Made by a program: the position numbers and the translations under genes
Notes under the pieces: generated by a model
Seen by the model: the letters and a program-made list of their open reading frames with translations, nothing else
What the model was told of the DNA's origin: nothing
Databases searched by the model: none
Assembly: GCF_007183175.1 (NCBI RefSeq)
Contig: NZ_AP019807.1
Span: 558,001-622,000, forward strand
Length of the DNA: 64,000 bases
Direction: 5' to 3'
DNA from: Microbulbifer sp. GL-2
Lineage (GTDB): Bacteria > Pseudomonadota > Gammaproteobacteria > Pseudomonadales > Cellvibrionaceae
Shown here: piece after piece, positions 40,606 through 49,357 of the stretch
How positions within the stretch are numbered: position 1 is the first letter of the stretch
Layout of the letters: the number at the start of each line of letters is the position of its first letter

Positions 40606-41551
40606 AGCACTTTTACAAAAAACTATTTGGCCTATTTTGTTGACGCTCTTCCTTTTCGTAGGGATAAACGTACCTGTCAATTCGCAAACCGGTTGCTCCA
40701 GTAATGACAGTTTACGTACCTGTAACCTTGGGGGCTCCCATACTTTAAATTACGAAACAGACCCAAAGGATATCCCGTTCACTTTACGCAGCTATCGACG
40801 CGGCAACGCCTGGTCCTATTACTTAGAAGTATCAACACTAAGCGGCAGTACTTTTTCACTCTTCTCTGACAATGGAGAGCAGATTGATATTTCTATAACA
40901 TTCACTTCCAACGGAGGCGTTACCGAGACATTAAGCCCTGGAGTTCTGGCCGGCGAATTTAACGGTACAACGAACGATGCCAGCACGCTTCTATCCGTGG
41001 GAATAATTAGTCCACAAGTTCCATCCTCCAGCCGCTACTCTGGCAGTTTTCAAATGGAGCTAAGTCAATATTTTTGGATTTTTCCCATCGATACCGAAAC
41101 CATAGAATTCGATATAGTCCTGGAAGTAGAGCCGAGTATTACTATTCGCAACCTGGGAGATATTGACCTAAGCAATTCAGGAATTACTTTAGGACAAGCC
41201 ATCGAGGGATCAGAAGACTTCTGTGTAGGTGGTATCGGCTTTTCCAGCTATACCGTTAACCTCAGCAGCAGCAATGGCAGTACCGGAGGCGGTGGTAGCA
41301 GCAGTTATGAGTTGGGTGGATCGAGTGAGAATATACCTTACGCAGTGACTTTTTCTGATGACTTATCGGGTACCAGCGGCATTGCACCCAGTGGGCTCGG
41401 CGACGTACCTGGCAGCTTCTTCCGTCAGACAGATGAAACCTGCCTTACCGACAATGCGAGAATCTATATTTCAGTTTCTCCCTCGGATTGGGAAAATGCC
41501 AATGAGCCTTTTTATACAGACGTCCTGACTGTCACGGTAAGTAGCCAGTAA
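40592..41551 (+). CDS. Two-domain pilus tip protein/adhesin
   Basis: 319 residues from GTG 40592, with GGAGG 6 bases upstream, overlapping the usher by 14 bp. After a signal peptide (IWPILLTLFLFVGINVPVNS), residues ~35-175 form a separate N-terminal domain with an early Cys pair (GCSSNDSLRTC). The C-terminal half repeats the pilin fold (EDFCVGGIGFSSYTVNL, CLTDNARIYISVSPSDW, end TVTVSSQ), a typical tip-adhesin layout: receptor domain plus pilin domain. Gly/Ser-rich loop at ~230. Co-transcribed with the usher. Confidence 0.82.
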   Translation: MYSTKALLQKTIWPILLTLFLFVGINVPVNSQTGCSSNDSLRTCNLGGSHTLNYETDPKDIPFTLRSYRRGNAWSYYLEVSTLSGSTFSLFSDNGEQIDISITFTSNGGVTETLSPGVLAGEFNGTTNDASTLLSVGIISPQVPSSSRYSGSFQMELSQYFWIFPIDTETIEFDIVLEVEPSITIRNLGDIDLSNSGITLGQAIEGSEDFCVGGIGFSSYTVNLSSSNGSTGGGGSSSYELGGSSENIPYAVTFSDDLSGTSGIAPSGLGDVPGSFFRQTDETCLTDNARIYISVSPSDWENANEPFYTDVLTVTVSSQ

Positions 41552-41639
41552 ATAAATAAATCCCAGAGGCTACAAACCTCGACATAAATCCAGGCAGGGA
41601 AAAAACCCACAACTAACTAGTGAGCTTACTAACAGCCCA

Positions 41640-42323
41640 TCAGCTATTGATTGGAAAGCGAATTCGCTCGCTCTCACGCCCTCGCAACAATACCTCCAGC
41701 TCTCCTTCATTTGGTACATCGCCAAGCGAAAGGTTAGTGCCCGCATAGAGACGACCCGAGGCATCCAGCTTTTGGCACTCGCCACCTAGTGCGCAGTGAC
41801 GAACTTCCACAACTTCAATATTGATATTGCCCTTATTGGTGAGCTGGTAATTACCCATATCTTCAACAAGGTCAACCTTATACTGCCCATTAGCTGGCTG
41901 CACAAATACCAAGGCCTGGTAAGCGACAAGGATTTTTAAGGCTGTTTGCTCTGCTTTGATCTCCCCAACAACTGGCTTGAATGTCACCCGGTAGACTTTT
42001 TCCTCCTCAAGATCGCGATCCAGGGCCATCAAGCGGAAGCGCCGCCTCTCACCAGGCGCCAATACTGCCTTTGCTGGACTGACAAGAAGCTTGAATTCAT
42101 CGGGGTTCACCACCCTTACCCGCTGCTCATACTCCTGCCCCGGGTTATCCACCCGAAAAATCTCGGTCTGCAGGTACAAGGTCTCATCATCGGGGTTTGT
42201 AATGACAATATCATCCCGGGCACTAGGGGCGTCATCCAGGTAAAGGATAACCTTGTCCAGGGACATGGCAGCGAGAGCAGACTGGGAAATGAGCAATAGA
42301 AATGCAAGGAACAGTTTTTTCAT
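41640..42323 (-). CDS. PapD-like pilus chaperone, on the opposite strand
   Basis: 227 residues, with signal peptide MKKLFLAFLLLISQSALA. A two-domain Ig-like chaperone: MSLDKVILYLDDAPSARDDIVITNPD, FRLMALDRDLEEEKVYRVTFKPVVG, and the hinge with KILVAYQALVFVQPA. It supplies the missing strand to pilins in the periplasm. It converges on the pilin-usher-tip operon, whereas in most systems the chaperone is co-transcribed. Separate expression control is implied. Confidence 0.88.
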   Translation of the reverse strand: MKKLFLAFLLLISQSALAAMSLDKVILYLDDAPSARDDIVITNPDDETLYLQTEIFRVDNPGQEYEQRVRVVNPDEFKLLVSPAKAVLAPGERRRFRLMALDRDLEEEKVYRVTFKPVVGEIKAEQTALKILVAYQALVFVQPANGQYKVDLVEDMGNYQLTNKGNINIEVVEVRHCALGGECQKLDASGRLYAGTNLSLGDVPNEGELEVLLRGRESERIRFPINS

Positions 42324-42905
42324 AGGAAAGTGAATAAGTTGAAATTCATTATTCTGGAACTGGCATTTTACCCTAGGAGAAAGCGCAGGTCGGCATTATT
42401 TGCAAGCCAAGTTGCTGGCAGTCTACCTGGATTATTAATAATAGAGTCACGAATTTCGAGTCGTCATTCTCAGACCTATCTCCAAAAGTAACCGGCGCGC
42501 CCCTCAACCCCATGCCACCCAGCCTTGGATGTGATCTCAAGGTGACATGGCCTTTGTCAGAAGCCAAGTCGCCTGGCACACATTGCAAGGTATATAGAGT
42601 CAGATACAGAAACGAGGGCCAGCAATACCAAAGCAAGGTTACATCTCTCAAGGCAGCCCATACTTCTTTACACCACAGTACCTCAGTATTTGTGCAGGCT
42701 ACAAACAGGGCCTCCAACCTAACCCGAGTTGGGCCCAGTCCAACCGCCAATTTTTCAACCCCGCCACGCTTGCAACAACCGTGGCACAGTCTATTTTTCC
42801 TGTAAGACCCGGTTTCAACCCGGAAAAGAGATACCTCTGGATGCCAGTGCATACCTGTACCCAAGTCCAGCCGACAATAACACCCGCTTCCCGGACCTAA
42901 TTCAC
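42324..42905. other. Gene-free stretch upstream of the GDPD-like gene
   Basis: 580 bp between two divergent genes. I see no convincing coding frame with signal or site, no RNA gene and no clear terminator. It may hold promoters for both flanking genes. Confidence 0.6.
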
Positions 42906-43598
42906 ATGCTAATCGCACACCGAGGCGACAAAACCCGCCAACCGGAGAACACTATCGCGGCCTTCGAAGCTGCACATAACCTGGGAGCCTGTGCCATACA
43001 GTGCGATGTCCGCTTCAGCCTGGATGGAACGCCCTGGTGCTTCCACAGCGACACCCTGCACCTACCCAGTGATAATCGTGCGCACTTCTTCCACGAGCTG
43101 AGGGACTCCCAGCTGCACCGACAGCCTGTCAACTCCTTTATCCAGCTGATAGATTGGGCCAGCTGCCACCGTCACCTGGATTGGTTTGTGGGAATCTCTG
43201 CTGCCAATATAGCCGGAATCGGCTTTACTGCCGCGGTGGAAAAGCTGCTGGAGCTGATGCGCAATGAGCGAGAATCCTTTGCACTTCTCACCCAGGACTG
43301 CCGCAGTTTACGCGCCGCCCGCAATATGGGCTGGCATAGAGTCGCACTAAAGGTAAGCAGCGTCTCTCGCTGCTTGTCGGCAGATATTGTGACGCTCGCT
43401 CCCGAATATCTTCTTATCCGCAACAGCTTTGTCGAGTGCGATGAGCTGCCGCCAGGCCCCTGGCAGTGGGTTGTTTACGAAATCAACTCAACAGAGGAAG
43501 CTGTACTGTGGCGGAAGCGCGGCGCACACCATATCCTGACCGGTAACCTGCCATTGTTAATGCGTTCCCGGGAAGCGAGTGATGTCTACGGATTTTGA
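42906..43598 (+). CDS. GDPD-like protein, probably inactive
   Basis: 230 residues from ATG 42906 (MLIAHRGDKTRQPENT), the natural start of a glycerophosphodiester phosphodiesterase domain. The family motif AHRG...PENT..AF is intact, but the metal-binding E-x-D is Q-x-D (AIQCDV) and the second Glu/Lys segment appears lost (FVGISAANI). The His of FHSD remains. The active site is therefore probably degraded, and the protein may now bind ligand or regulate. Its end overlaps the GlpD-like gene by 17 bp, suggesting a common glycerophospholipid theme. Confidence 0.78.
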   Translation: MLIAHRGDKTRQPENTIAAFEAAHNLGACAIQCDVRFSLDGTPWCFHSDTLHLPSDNRAHFFHELRDSQLHRQPVNSFIQLIDWASCHRHLDWFVGISAANIAGIGFTAAVEKLLELMRNERESFALLTQDCRSLRAARNMGWHRVALKVSSVSRCLSADIVTLAPEYLLIRNSFVECDELPPGPWQWVVYEINSTEEAVLWRKRGAHHILTGNLPLLMRSREASDVYGF

Positions 43599-44790
43599 TG
43601 TTCTGGTCGTGGGCGCCGGCATTCTCGGCGCCGGCACTGCCGAAGCACTGGCTCAGGCTAACCATTCAGTGGTCATCCTGGAACAGCTAGGGATTGCTGC
43701 GGCGACCTCCTCCCGCTCCTCAAAGCTTATTCACGGTGGCCTGCGCTATCTGGAAAGCGGGCAGTTTCGTCTGGTCTATGAATGTCTGCGCGAACGCAGC
43801 TGGCTATTGGACAATAAGCCCCAGCTGGTGCGTATGGTCCCCTTTTATATTCCCGTCTACCGCAACAGCAAAAGATCACCCTGGATGGTTAGACTGGGAC
43901 TCAGTCTATACGCTTTACTCTCCGGAATTCGTAGCGTCGACTCGCGATTCCGCTCTCTGCCAAAGTCCGAGTGGGATACCTTACCTGGCTTAAAGCGCGA
44001 GGATCTGCTTGCTGTATTCCGCTATTACGATGCGCAAACAGATGATGCTGCGTTAACCCGGGATGTGGTTGCATCCGCAATCGCCCACGGCGCACAAATA
44101 ATCTGTCCTGGAAGCCTAGTCGGCGCAGAAGTCACAGAGGATGGTGTACGAATTGACTATGTAGCCGACGGTAAGCTCAATACATTGCACACTCGCGCCC
44201 TTGTAAACTGCAGCGGCCCCTGGGTAGCCACCACCAATACACGCTGCTCGCCACCTGTCTCCCTCCCGCCAATTGACCTAGTTGCCGGTACCCACATCTT
44301 GCTACCGCTCTCCCTGGGTAACAAAATCTTCTATGTGGAAGCCAGTGACGGGCGTGCCGTTTTTGTAATGCCCTGGCAGGATAAAACCCTGGTGGGCACT
44401 ACAGAACGGCCCTATTGTGGCGATCCAAGGGATGTAGCCCCTACGGTAGAGGAAAAATCCTACCTGTTGCGCACGGTACAACAATACTTTACCCAGACCC
44501 GTGGCCTACAACCAGAGGATATTTGCGAAAGCTTCGCCGGCCTTCGTGTTTTGCCCGAGGTGGAAAAAAGCCCCTTTGCCCGCTCACGCGAATCCATGAT
44601 CTGCTGCGATAATGAGCTCAAGCCACGTATTCTTGCCGTTGCCGGCGGCAAGCTCACCAGTTACCGTGCCACCGCGCGCAAACTGGCCCGTAAACTTCAA
44701 GCTACCCTGGAGGATGAGCCTCCCGCACCACGCGGTGCCGCAGAGACTTCCAACGCTACCAGCCCTTCTGAGCGTGAACGCAACCTTTAG
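43582..44790 (+). CDS. GlpD-like FAD-dependent glycerol-3-phosphate dehydrogenase family protein
   Basis: 402 residues from ATG 43582, with GGGAAG upstream. The FAD-binding Rossmann motif GAGILGAGTAEALA starts the protein; SSRSSKLIHGGLRYLE and PWVATTNTRC-like central motifs fit the GlpD/GlpA family, and ILAVAGGKLTSYR is the usual FAD-site end. It is shorter than E. coli GlpD (about 500 residues) and lacks the C-terminal cap domain. It oxidises glycerol-3-phosphate or a related substrate, passing electrons to quinone (family knowledge). Confidence 0.85.
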   Translation: MSTDFDVLVVGAGILGAGTAEALAQANHSVVILEQLGIAAATSSRSSKLIHGGLRYLESGQFRLVYECLRERSWLLDNKPQLVRMVPFYIPVYRNSKRSPWMVRLGLSLYALLSGIRSVDSRFRSLPKSEWDTLPGLKREDLLAVFRYYDAQTDDAALTRDVVASAIAHGAQIICPGSLVGAEVTEDGVRIDYVADGKLNTLHTRALVNCSGPWVATTNTRCSPPVSLPPIDLVAGTHILLPLSLGNKIFYVEASDGRAVFVMPWQDKTLVGTTERPYCGDPRDVAPTVEEKSYLLRTVQQYFTQTRGLQPEDICESFAGLRVLPEVEKSPFARSRESMICCDNELKPRILAVAGGKLTSYRATARKLARKLQATLEDEPPAPRGAAETSNATSPSERERNL

Positions 44791-45077
44791 AACTACTTTT
44801 CACACTCAAATTTTTTCATACCAACTTTCATCATTCTGCAGTAGTCATAACGAAATTTTGCTACCACCACAATAGCGAATAACTGTGTGTATTAAGAGGG
44901 AAAATTAGTGGTGAACTTCAAGGGGGCACCACCGGAAAAGCGGAAACCAACAGAGCAATGTACTTTTAATAGTTACATCTATTGAAAATGACAACCGCGG
45001 AAGATATCAACAACACTTAATAGCAATTGACAACAGGAAGGATGTCAACACTTCCTGCCGTCTTGTGATGGCTACTA

Positions 45078-45347
45078 CTAACCCTCTTCTATATTTTCTA
45101 TATTAGAATTCATTACCGCAATACAAGGGCTTCCCGGACCTGCACAAGGCCCTTGTAGAACATAGGTAGCGCGCTTATCACATCCAGAAACCCCATAAGT
45201 CCTGGTGCCCAATTGATGAACCGCTATGGACTGTGCGTTACAATTTAGATCGAAAGGTGCTCTCTTTGAAACCGTTTCCATCATCAGAGAAGAGCAACCC
45301 CCTAAAACTACGACTATGGCACCCAGACTTATTAATTTACATTTCAT
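45078..45347 (-). CDS. Small lipoprotein, unknown
   Basis: 89 residues from ATG 45347, with AAGGAG 6 bases upstream. A type II signal (MKCKLISLGAIVVVLGGC) ends in LGGC, so the mature protein starts at Cys18 with SSLMM and is likely anchored to a membrane. The body has four more Cys, YGVSGCDKRATYVLQGPC being a pattern shared with gammaproteobacterial lipoproteins of unknown role. Isolated: flanked by gene-free AT-rich DNA on both sides. Confidence 0.8.
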   Translation of the reverse strand: MKCKLISLGAIVVVLGGCSSLMMETVSKRAPFDLNCNAQSIAVHQLGTRTYGVSGCDKRATYVLQGPCAGPGSPCIAVMNSNIENIEEG

Positions 45348-46062
45348 ACCCAACTCCTTTTATCAATTATTATTCCAGCTTTATTACAGGCTGAATACCT
45401 TTAATAGAGGCACTCTCTAACATGCCTTACTATCTAAGTTTTTAATGAATACCAGCCGGCACCAGTTTTCTTTCCATCGATGGTGCTTTTCAGTTTTGGA
45501 CTGACCGCTTAAGTTAACTATAACCGAGCCAGAGAAAGCAAGTTGCTAATAAGATGTTTAACATTTAACGCCCTGTAGAACTTTCCATTGATCTCTGTTG
45601 TTACAAGTATAACTTGACTACAATTCACACATTCATGAAAAATCGCACTATTGGAACCATGGGAAACTTCTTGATGAAGCGATGAATAATTTATTCTAAC
45701 TTCAATTCTAGTACCTGACTTAGAGACCTAGGCAGCTACTTTAGAAGAACAGTAATCTCATTGGCATGCCCTTGGCACCACGTTGAAATCGCATCCATGC
45801 CATGTCACTTGAATATTTTTGCAATCACAGAATCCTATGGCATTCATTTTAAGCACCTAAGATGTTTTTCTTTACCCCATAACCCGTAAGGCAGGGGCGA
45901 TGCCTGGACAAGTTTTCATATGTACATGCCGTAGATTCTTTTATTAATACCCTGTCCAATTTTCCAGATCCAATTACATCTACCTCACCTTTGAGCCTGT
46001 ATTTTACATCCCATATAATGGTGGGCTACTCTGTTTTTTGTTAATCTTATATACCGCAGTTT
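45348..46062. other. Gene-free AT-rich stretch
   Basis: About 715 bp, AT-rich, with stop codons in all frames and no recognisable gene, RNA or mobile element. GGCAGGGGCGATGCCT near 45891 is a possible hairpin. The last 60 bp precede dusA and presumably hold its promoter. Confidence 0.6.
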
Positions 46063-47040
46063 ATGTCCCAATACAGCCCCCACCGCTTTTGTACCGCACC
46101 ACTACTCGACTGGAGTGACCGCCACTGCCGCTATATGTGGCGTTTGTTGAGCAAACGTGCGCGCTTGTATTCGGAGATGGTGACTACCGGGGCGATATTG
46201 TTTGGGGACCGGGAACGACATCTGCAGTTTGATGCCTCAGAACAACCCGTCGCACTGCAGCTGGGCGGCAGCGACCCTGGTGAACTAGCCGAGTGTGCTC
46301 GTATAGCCGAGGAGTGGGGGTACGCTGAAATCAATCTTAACTGTGGCTGTCCCAGCGACCGCGTGCAATCGGGCCGTTTTGGAGCTTGCCTGATGGCCGA
46401 ACCAGATGTGGTGGCCGCAGGATTGAGCGCCATGCGCGAGGCGGTATCCATCCCAGTTACGGTTAAGCACCGTATCGGCATTGATGATATGGAGGACTAT
46501 CCAGGCCTAACCCGCTTTGTGACGGCTCAAGCTGCCACCGGCACCGATACATTTATCGTACATGCACGTAAAGCCTGGCTTAAAGGTCTGAGTCCGAAGG
46601 AGAACCGAGAGATTCCCCCGCTCAACTACGACATGGTTTATCAGCTTAAACAGGACTATCCCCAGCTACAGATCATTATTAATGGCGGTATCAACTCCCT
46701 GGAGGAGAGCTTGCAACATTTACAGCATGTCGATGGTGTTATGCTAGGTCGAGCCGCCTATCAAATTCCGGCGATACTGGCACAGGTTGACAGCCTTCTC
46801 TTTGGTGAAAGTGAGGGACCAAATGCTACCCAAGTGGTCGAGCAAATGCTGCCCTATATCGAGCATGAAATGCAGCGAGGCCAGCGCCTCAATCATATTA
46901 CCCGGCATATGCTGGGGCTTTTCCAGGGGGTTCCAGGAGCACGTCGTTTTCGCCGCCACCTCAGTGAAAACGCCCACAAGGAAGGCGCAGGACCGGAAGT
47001 AGTAGAGCAAGCATTAACACTGGTTACCCAGGCCGCATGA
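46063..47040 (+). CDS. dusA: tRNA-dihydrouridine synthase A
   Basis: 325 residues, full length. DusA uses FMN and NADPH to reduce uridine 20/20a in tRNA. The N-terminus RFCTAPLLDWSDRHCRYMWRLL and YSEMVTTGAILFGDRERHL are DusA hallmarks; the catalytic Cys lies in INLNCGCPSDRV; KHRIGID and FIVHARKAWLKGLSPKENREIPPLNYD are also typical. The ATG follows a plausible leader. Gene order dusA-tal matches Pseudomonas. Confidence 0.94.
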   Translation: MSQYSPHRFCTAPLLDWSDRHCRYMWRLLSKRARLYSEMVTTGAILFGDRERHLQFDASEQPVALQLGGSDPGELAECARIAEEWGYAEINLNCGCPSDRVQSGRFGACLMAEPDVVAAGLSAMREAVSIPVTVKHRIGIDDMEDYPGLTRFVTAQAATGTDTFIVHARKAWLKGLSPKENREIPPLNYDMVYQLKQDYPQLQIIINGGINSLEESLQHLQHVDGVMLGRAAYQIPAILAQVDSLLFGESEGPNATQVVEQMLPYIEHEMQRGQRLNHITRHMLGLFQGVPGARRFRRHLSENAHKEGAGPEVVEQALTLVTQAA

Positions 47041-47095
47041 CGCACAGGTTATTGCGGCCGGGAATGGAAGCCAACCAATGATAGAGGGAGATGCG

Positions 47096-48091
47096 ATGAA
47101 CAAGCTGGAACAACTCAAACAGCGCAGCCAAGTAGTCGCCGATACCGGCGATATTGAGGCCATTCGACGCTATCGCCCTCAGGATGCTACCACCAACCCG
47201 TCTCTTTTATATAAAGCTGCCCAGCTTCCCCAATATAAGCTCCTGATCAGTGAATCACTGGAATGGGCTGGGCGCCATCAGGGGGCTCACAGTCCAGCCG
47301 AGATTGCCCGTTTGGCGGCAATCAAGCTCGCCGTAGCTATCGGCACCGAGATACTACAACTGGTCCCCGGGGTTGTTTCTACCGAGGTAGATGCCCGTCT
47401 CTCCTTCGATACCCGTGCCACCATCGATTACGCCAGACACCTGATTGCCCTTTATGAGCGCGCTGGCGTGGAGCGGGAGCGAGTGTTAATCAAAATAGCC
47501 TCCTCCTGGGAAGGTATTGCCGCAGCTGAGATCCTTGAGCGTGAAGGAATCCACTGCAACCTGACCCTGCTATTCAGCCTGTGCCAGGCCATCGCCTGCG
47601 CTGAAGCCGGTGCCACCCTGATTTCCCCCTTCGTCGGCCGCATCCTCGACTGGCATCTGGCGAACGGCGAGCGTAAGGAGTTCAGTGGTGAAGAGGACCC
47701 CGGTGTACTGTCTGTGCGTAATATCTACCACTATTACAAGTCCCGTGGCTACAACACTATTGTGATGGGTGCCAGCTTCCGCAATACCAGTGAAATAGAA
47801 GCTTTGGCCGGCTGTGACCGCCTAACCATAAGCCCTCAACTTTTACAGTCCCTGGAGGAAAGCGAGGGATTACTGGTAAGCGGTCTACCGGCAATTAACG
47901 AACCTCTGGCCCGACCAGCACAAAGGCTGGAGGAGACAACATTCCGCTACCAGCTCAATAGCGATGCCATGGCCACAGAGAAACTCGCCGAGGGCATCCG
48001 AAATTTTGTCAAAGACCAGCAGCGACTCGAAATGCTGCTACAAAGCCAAGTGATGGGACGACAGGAAACTGATGCTGCAACAAATCCGTAA
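47096..48091 (+). CDS. tal: Transaldolase
   Basis: 331 residues from ATG 47096 (MNKLEQLKQRSQVVAD), with GGGAG 5 bases upstream. It moves a dihydroxyacetone unit between sugar phosphates in the pentose phosphate pathway. The Schiff-base Lys is K133 in VLIKIASSWEG, exactly placed relative to E. coli TalB K132, and GDIEAIRRYRPQDATTNPSLL is the N-terminal signature. The gene ends inside the TerB-like gene (20-bp overlap). Confidence 0.96.
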   Translation: MNKLEQLKQRSQVVADTGDIEAIRRYRPQDATTNPSLLYKAAQLPQYKLLISESLEWAGRHQGAHSPAEIARLAAIKLAVAIGTEILQLVPGVVSTEVDARLSFDTRATIDYARHLIALYERAGVERERVLIKIASSWEGIAAAEILEREGIHCNLTLLFSLCQAIACAEAGATLISPFVGRILDWHLANGERKEFSGEEDPGVLSVRNIYHYYKSRGYNTIVMGASFRNTSEIEALAGCDRLTISPQLLQSLEESEGLLVSGLPAINEPLARPAQRLEETTFRYQLNSDAMATEKLAEGIRNFVKDQQRLEMLLQSQVMGRQETDAATNP

Positions 48092-48533
48092 GCTGTTTGA
48101 ACAAATAGGCAGCAATGCCGATGTAGAGGCGCACGATGAGAAAGACGTGCGTATGATCAGTGCCGCCCTCCTGGTTGAGGTGGCGACTGTGGACCAGAAA
48201 CTGGATCAACGTGAGCGCGATACCCTCACCCACCTGCTTTGCCAACACTATGCGCTGGATGTTCACAGCGCCGCACAAATCATCGATGAGGCCATAGACC
48301 AGCGGGAGCAGGCCACATCATTATTCGAGTTTACCCAGGCAGTCAACGATCAATTTAATGAACAGGACAAGTACCTGCTGGTGCGCCAAATGTGGCAGGT
48401 CGCCTTTTCTGATGATGTGATTGAGGCCTTCGAGGAGCATCTGATCCGGCGGGTGTCCGAGCTGATTTATCTACCTCACGGGCTGTTTACCAGAGCCAGG
48501 GCAGAAGCGCGGGATATGAAAGCAGCTGATTAG
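48072..48533 (+). CDS. TerB family protein
   Basis: 153 residues from ATG 48072, inside the end of tal. All-helical with the TerB-like metal-binding pattern (AALLVEVATVDQKLDQRERDTLTHLL, QAVNDQFNEQDKYLLVRQMWQVAFSDDVIEAFEEHLIRRVSELI). Acidic residues on the helices could hold a metal. TerB-type proteins are linked to stress or envelope functions; the specific role is unknown. Co-transcribed with tal, convergent to the STAS gene. Confidence 0.82.
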   Translation: MLQQIRKLFEQIGSNADVEAHDEKDVRMISAALLVEVATVDQKLDQRERDTLTHLLCQHYALDVHSAAQIIDEAIDQREQATSLFEFTQAVNDQFNEQDKYLLVRQMWQVAFSDDVIEAFEEHLIRRVSELIYLPHGLFTRARAEARDMKAAD

Positions 48534-48628
48534 TATAGAGTGAGAGCCTGAGGTTTAGAGCACGGTGGACTGGTGCGGTGCTCAGAAGCCACTAAAAGCT
48601 TTAAAGGATTTCGTATGGCTTACTTGGC

Positions 48629-49147
48629 CTAATGCAGGTGGGCGGAACGCTTGCCAAAGGGCTCACACTCGCGCTCCAGCGTATGAACCAGGTCGCGGAA
48701 AGTCTCCGCATTCTGCTCATTCATACTCATCAACACGCGGTGTGCCTCCAGCACTTTCTCCCGTGCCGCACATTCATCCGGGGTGTTGCAGACCAGAGGC
48801 CTGGTCTCCACAGAGAATTCGTGCTGTTGATCGCTGATTTCCATCAGGGAGTCAAAACCCATCGCATCAAGCAGATGCTGGATCCCCTTGTTCGCAGAGA
48901 ACACCAATGGCTTTTGGCAACCACGCTCCTGTGCGCGAATCGCGATCTTGGCCATCAAACCAAGGGTTGTGCTATCGACACCTTCAGCGCCATGTAGATC
49001 AAAAGCTACGCCGGCAAAGTCATCTCGAGCAAACATGTTGTCGATGAAGCTATCAAACGAAGTACAAAGGTTGAGTCGCACATCGCCAATCAACTTGACG
49101 ATGTAAACGCCCTGGTGGGCCCCAACCATAATTTGCCCGGACTGCAT
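48629..49147 (-). CDS. STAS-domain anti-sigma factor antagonist (HsbA-like)
   Basis: 172 residues from ATG 49147 (MQSGQIMVGAHQGVYIVK), with AGGGG 5 bases upstream. Residues ~1-110 are a STAS domain: VYIVKLIGDVRL, AFDLHGAEGVDSTTLGLMAKIA, LDAMGFDSLM; the regulatory Ser is in the VDSTTLG segment. A C-terminal extension (~115-172) is helical. It is paired with the response-regulator phosphatase upstream, which should dephosphorylate it. Similar neighbours occur beside tal and mlaA in Pseudomonas. Confidence 0.87.
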   Translation of the reverse strand: MQSGQIMVGAHQGVYIVKLIGDVRLNLCTSFDSFIDNMFARDDFAGVAFDLHGAEGVDSTTLGLMAKIAIRAQERGCQKPLVFSANKGIQHLLDAMGFDSLMEISDQQHEFSVETRPLVCNTPDECAAREKVLEAHRVLMSMNEQNAETFRDLVHTLERECEPFGKRSAHLH

Positions 49148-49357
49148 AACAACCCCTGGCTCACCCGAGCGCACTTTGAGGTGAAAGTGCAGGCGGATGG
49201 CAAAAGTTCACTGGTAGAGAACACAAGCCGCGCTCGGTGGTTTTGCCGCCTCGCGCAATTTTGTGCATAAAGTGGGCGGAGCTTACTCCTGACCGGCTGG
49301 ACTGACAAGAGCGCTAGGGCACGAAATTCGACTACATGGTCGATGCAAACGCTGGTC

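Noticed and set aside
42373..42918. 181-codon minus-strand frame upstream of the GDPD-like gene
   Set aside because: Cys- and Trp-rich composition, no start signal and no neighbour logic; it overlaps the GDPD start on the other strand. Considered a chance frame.
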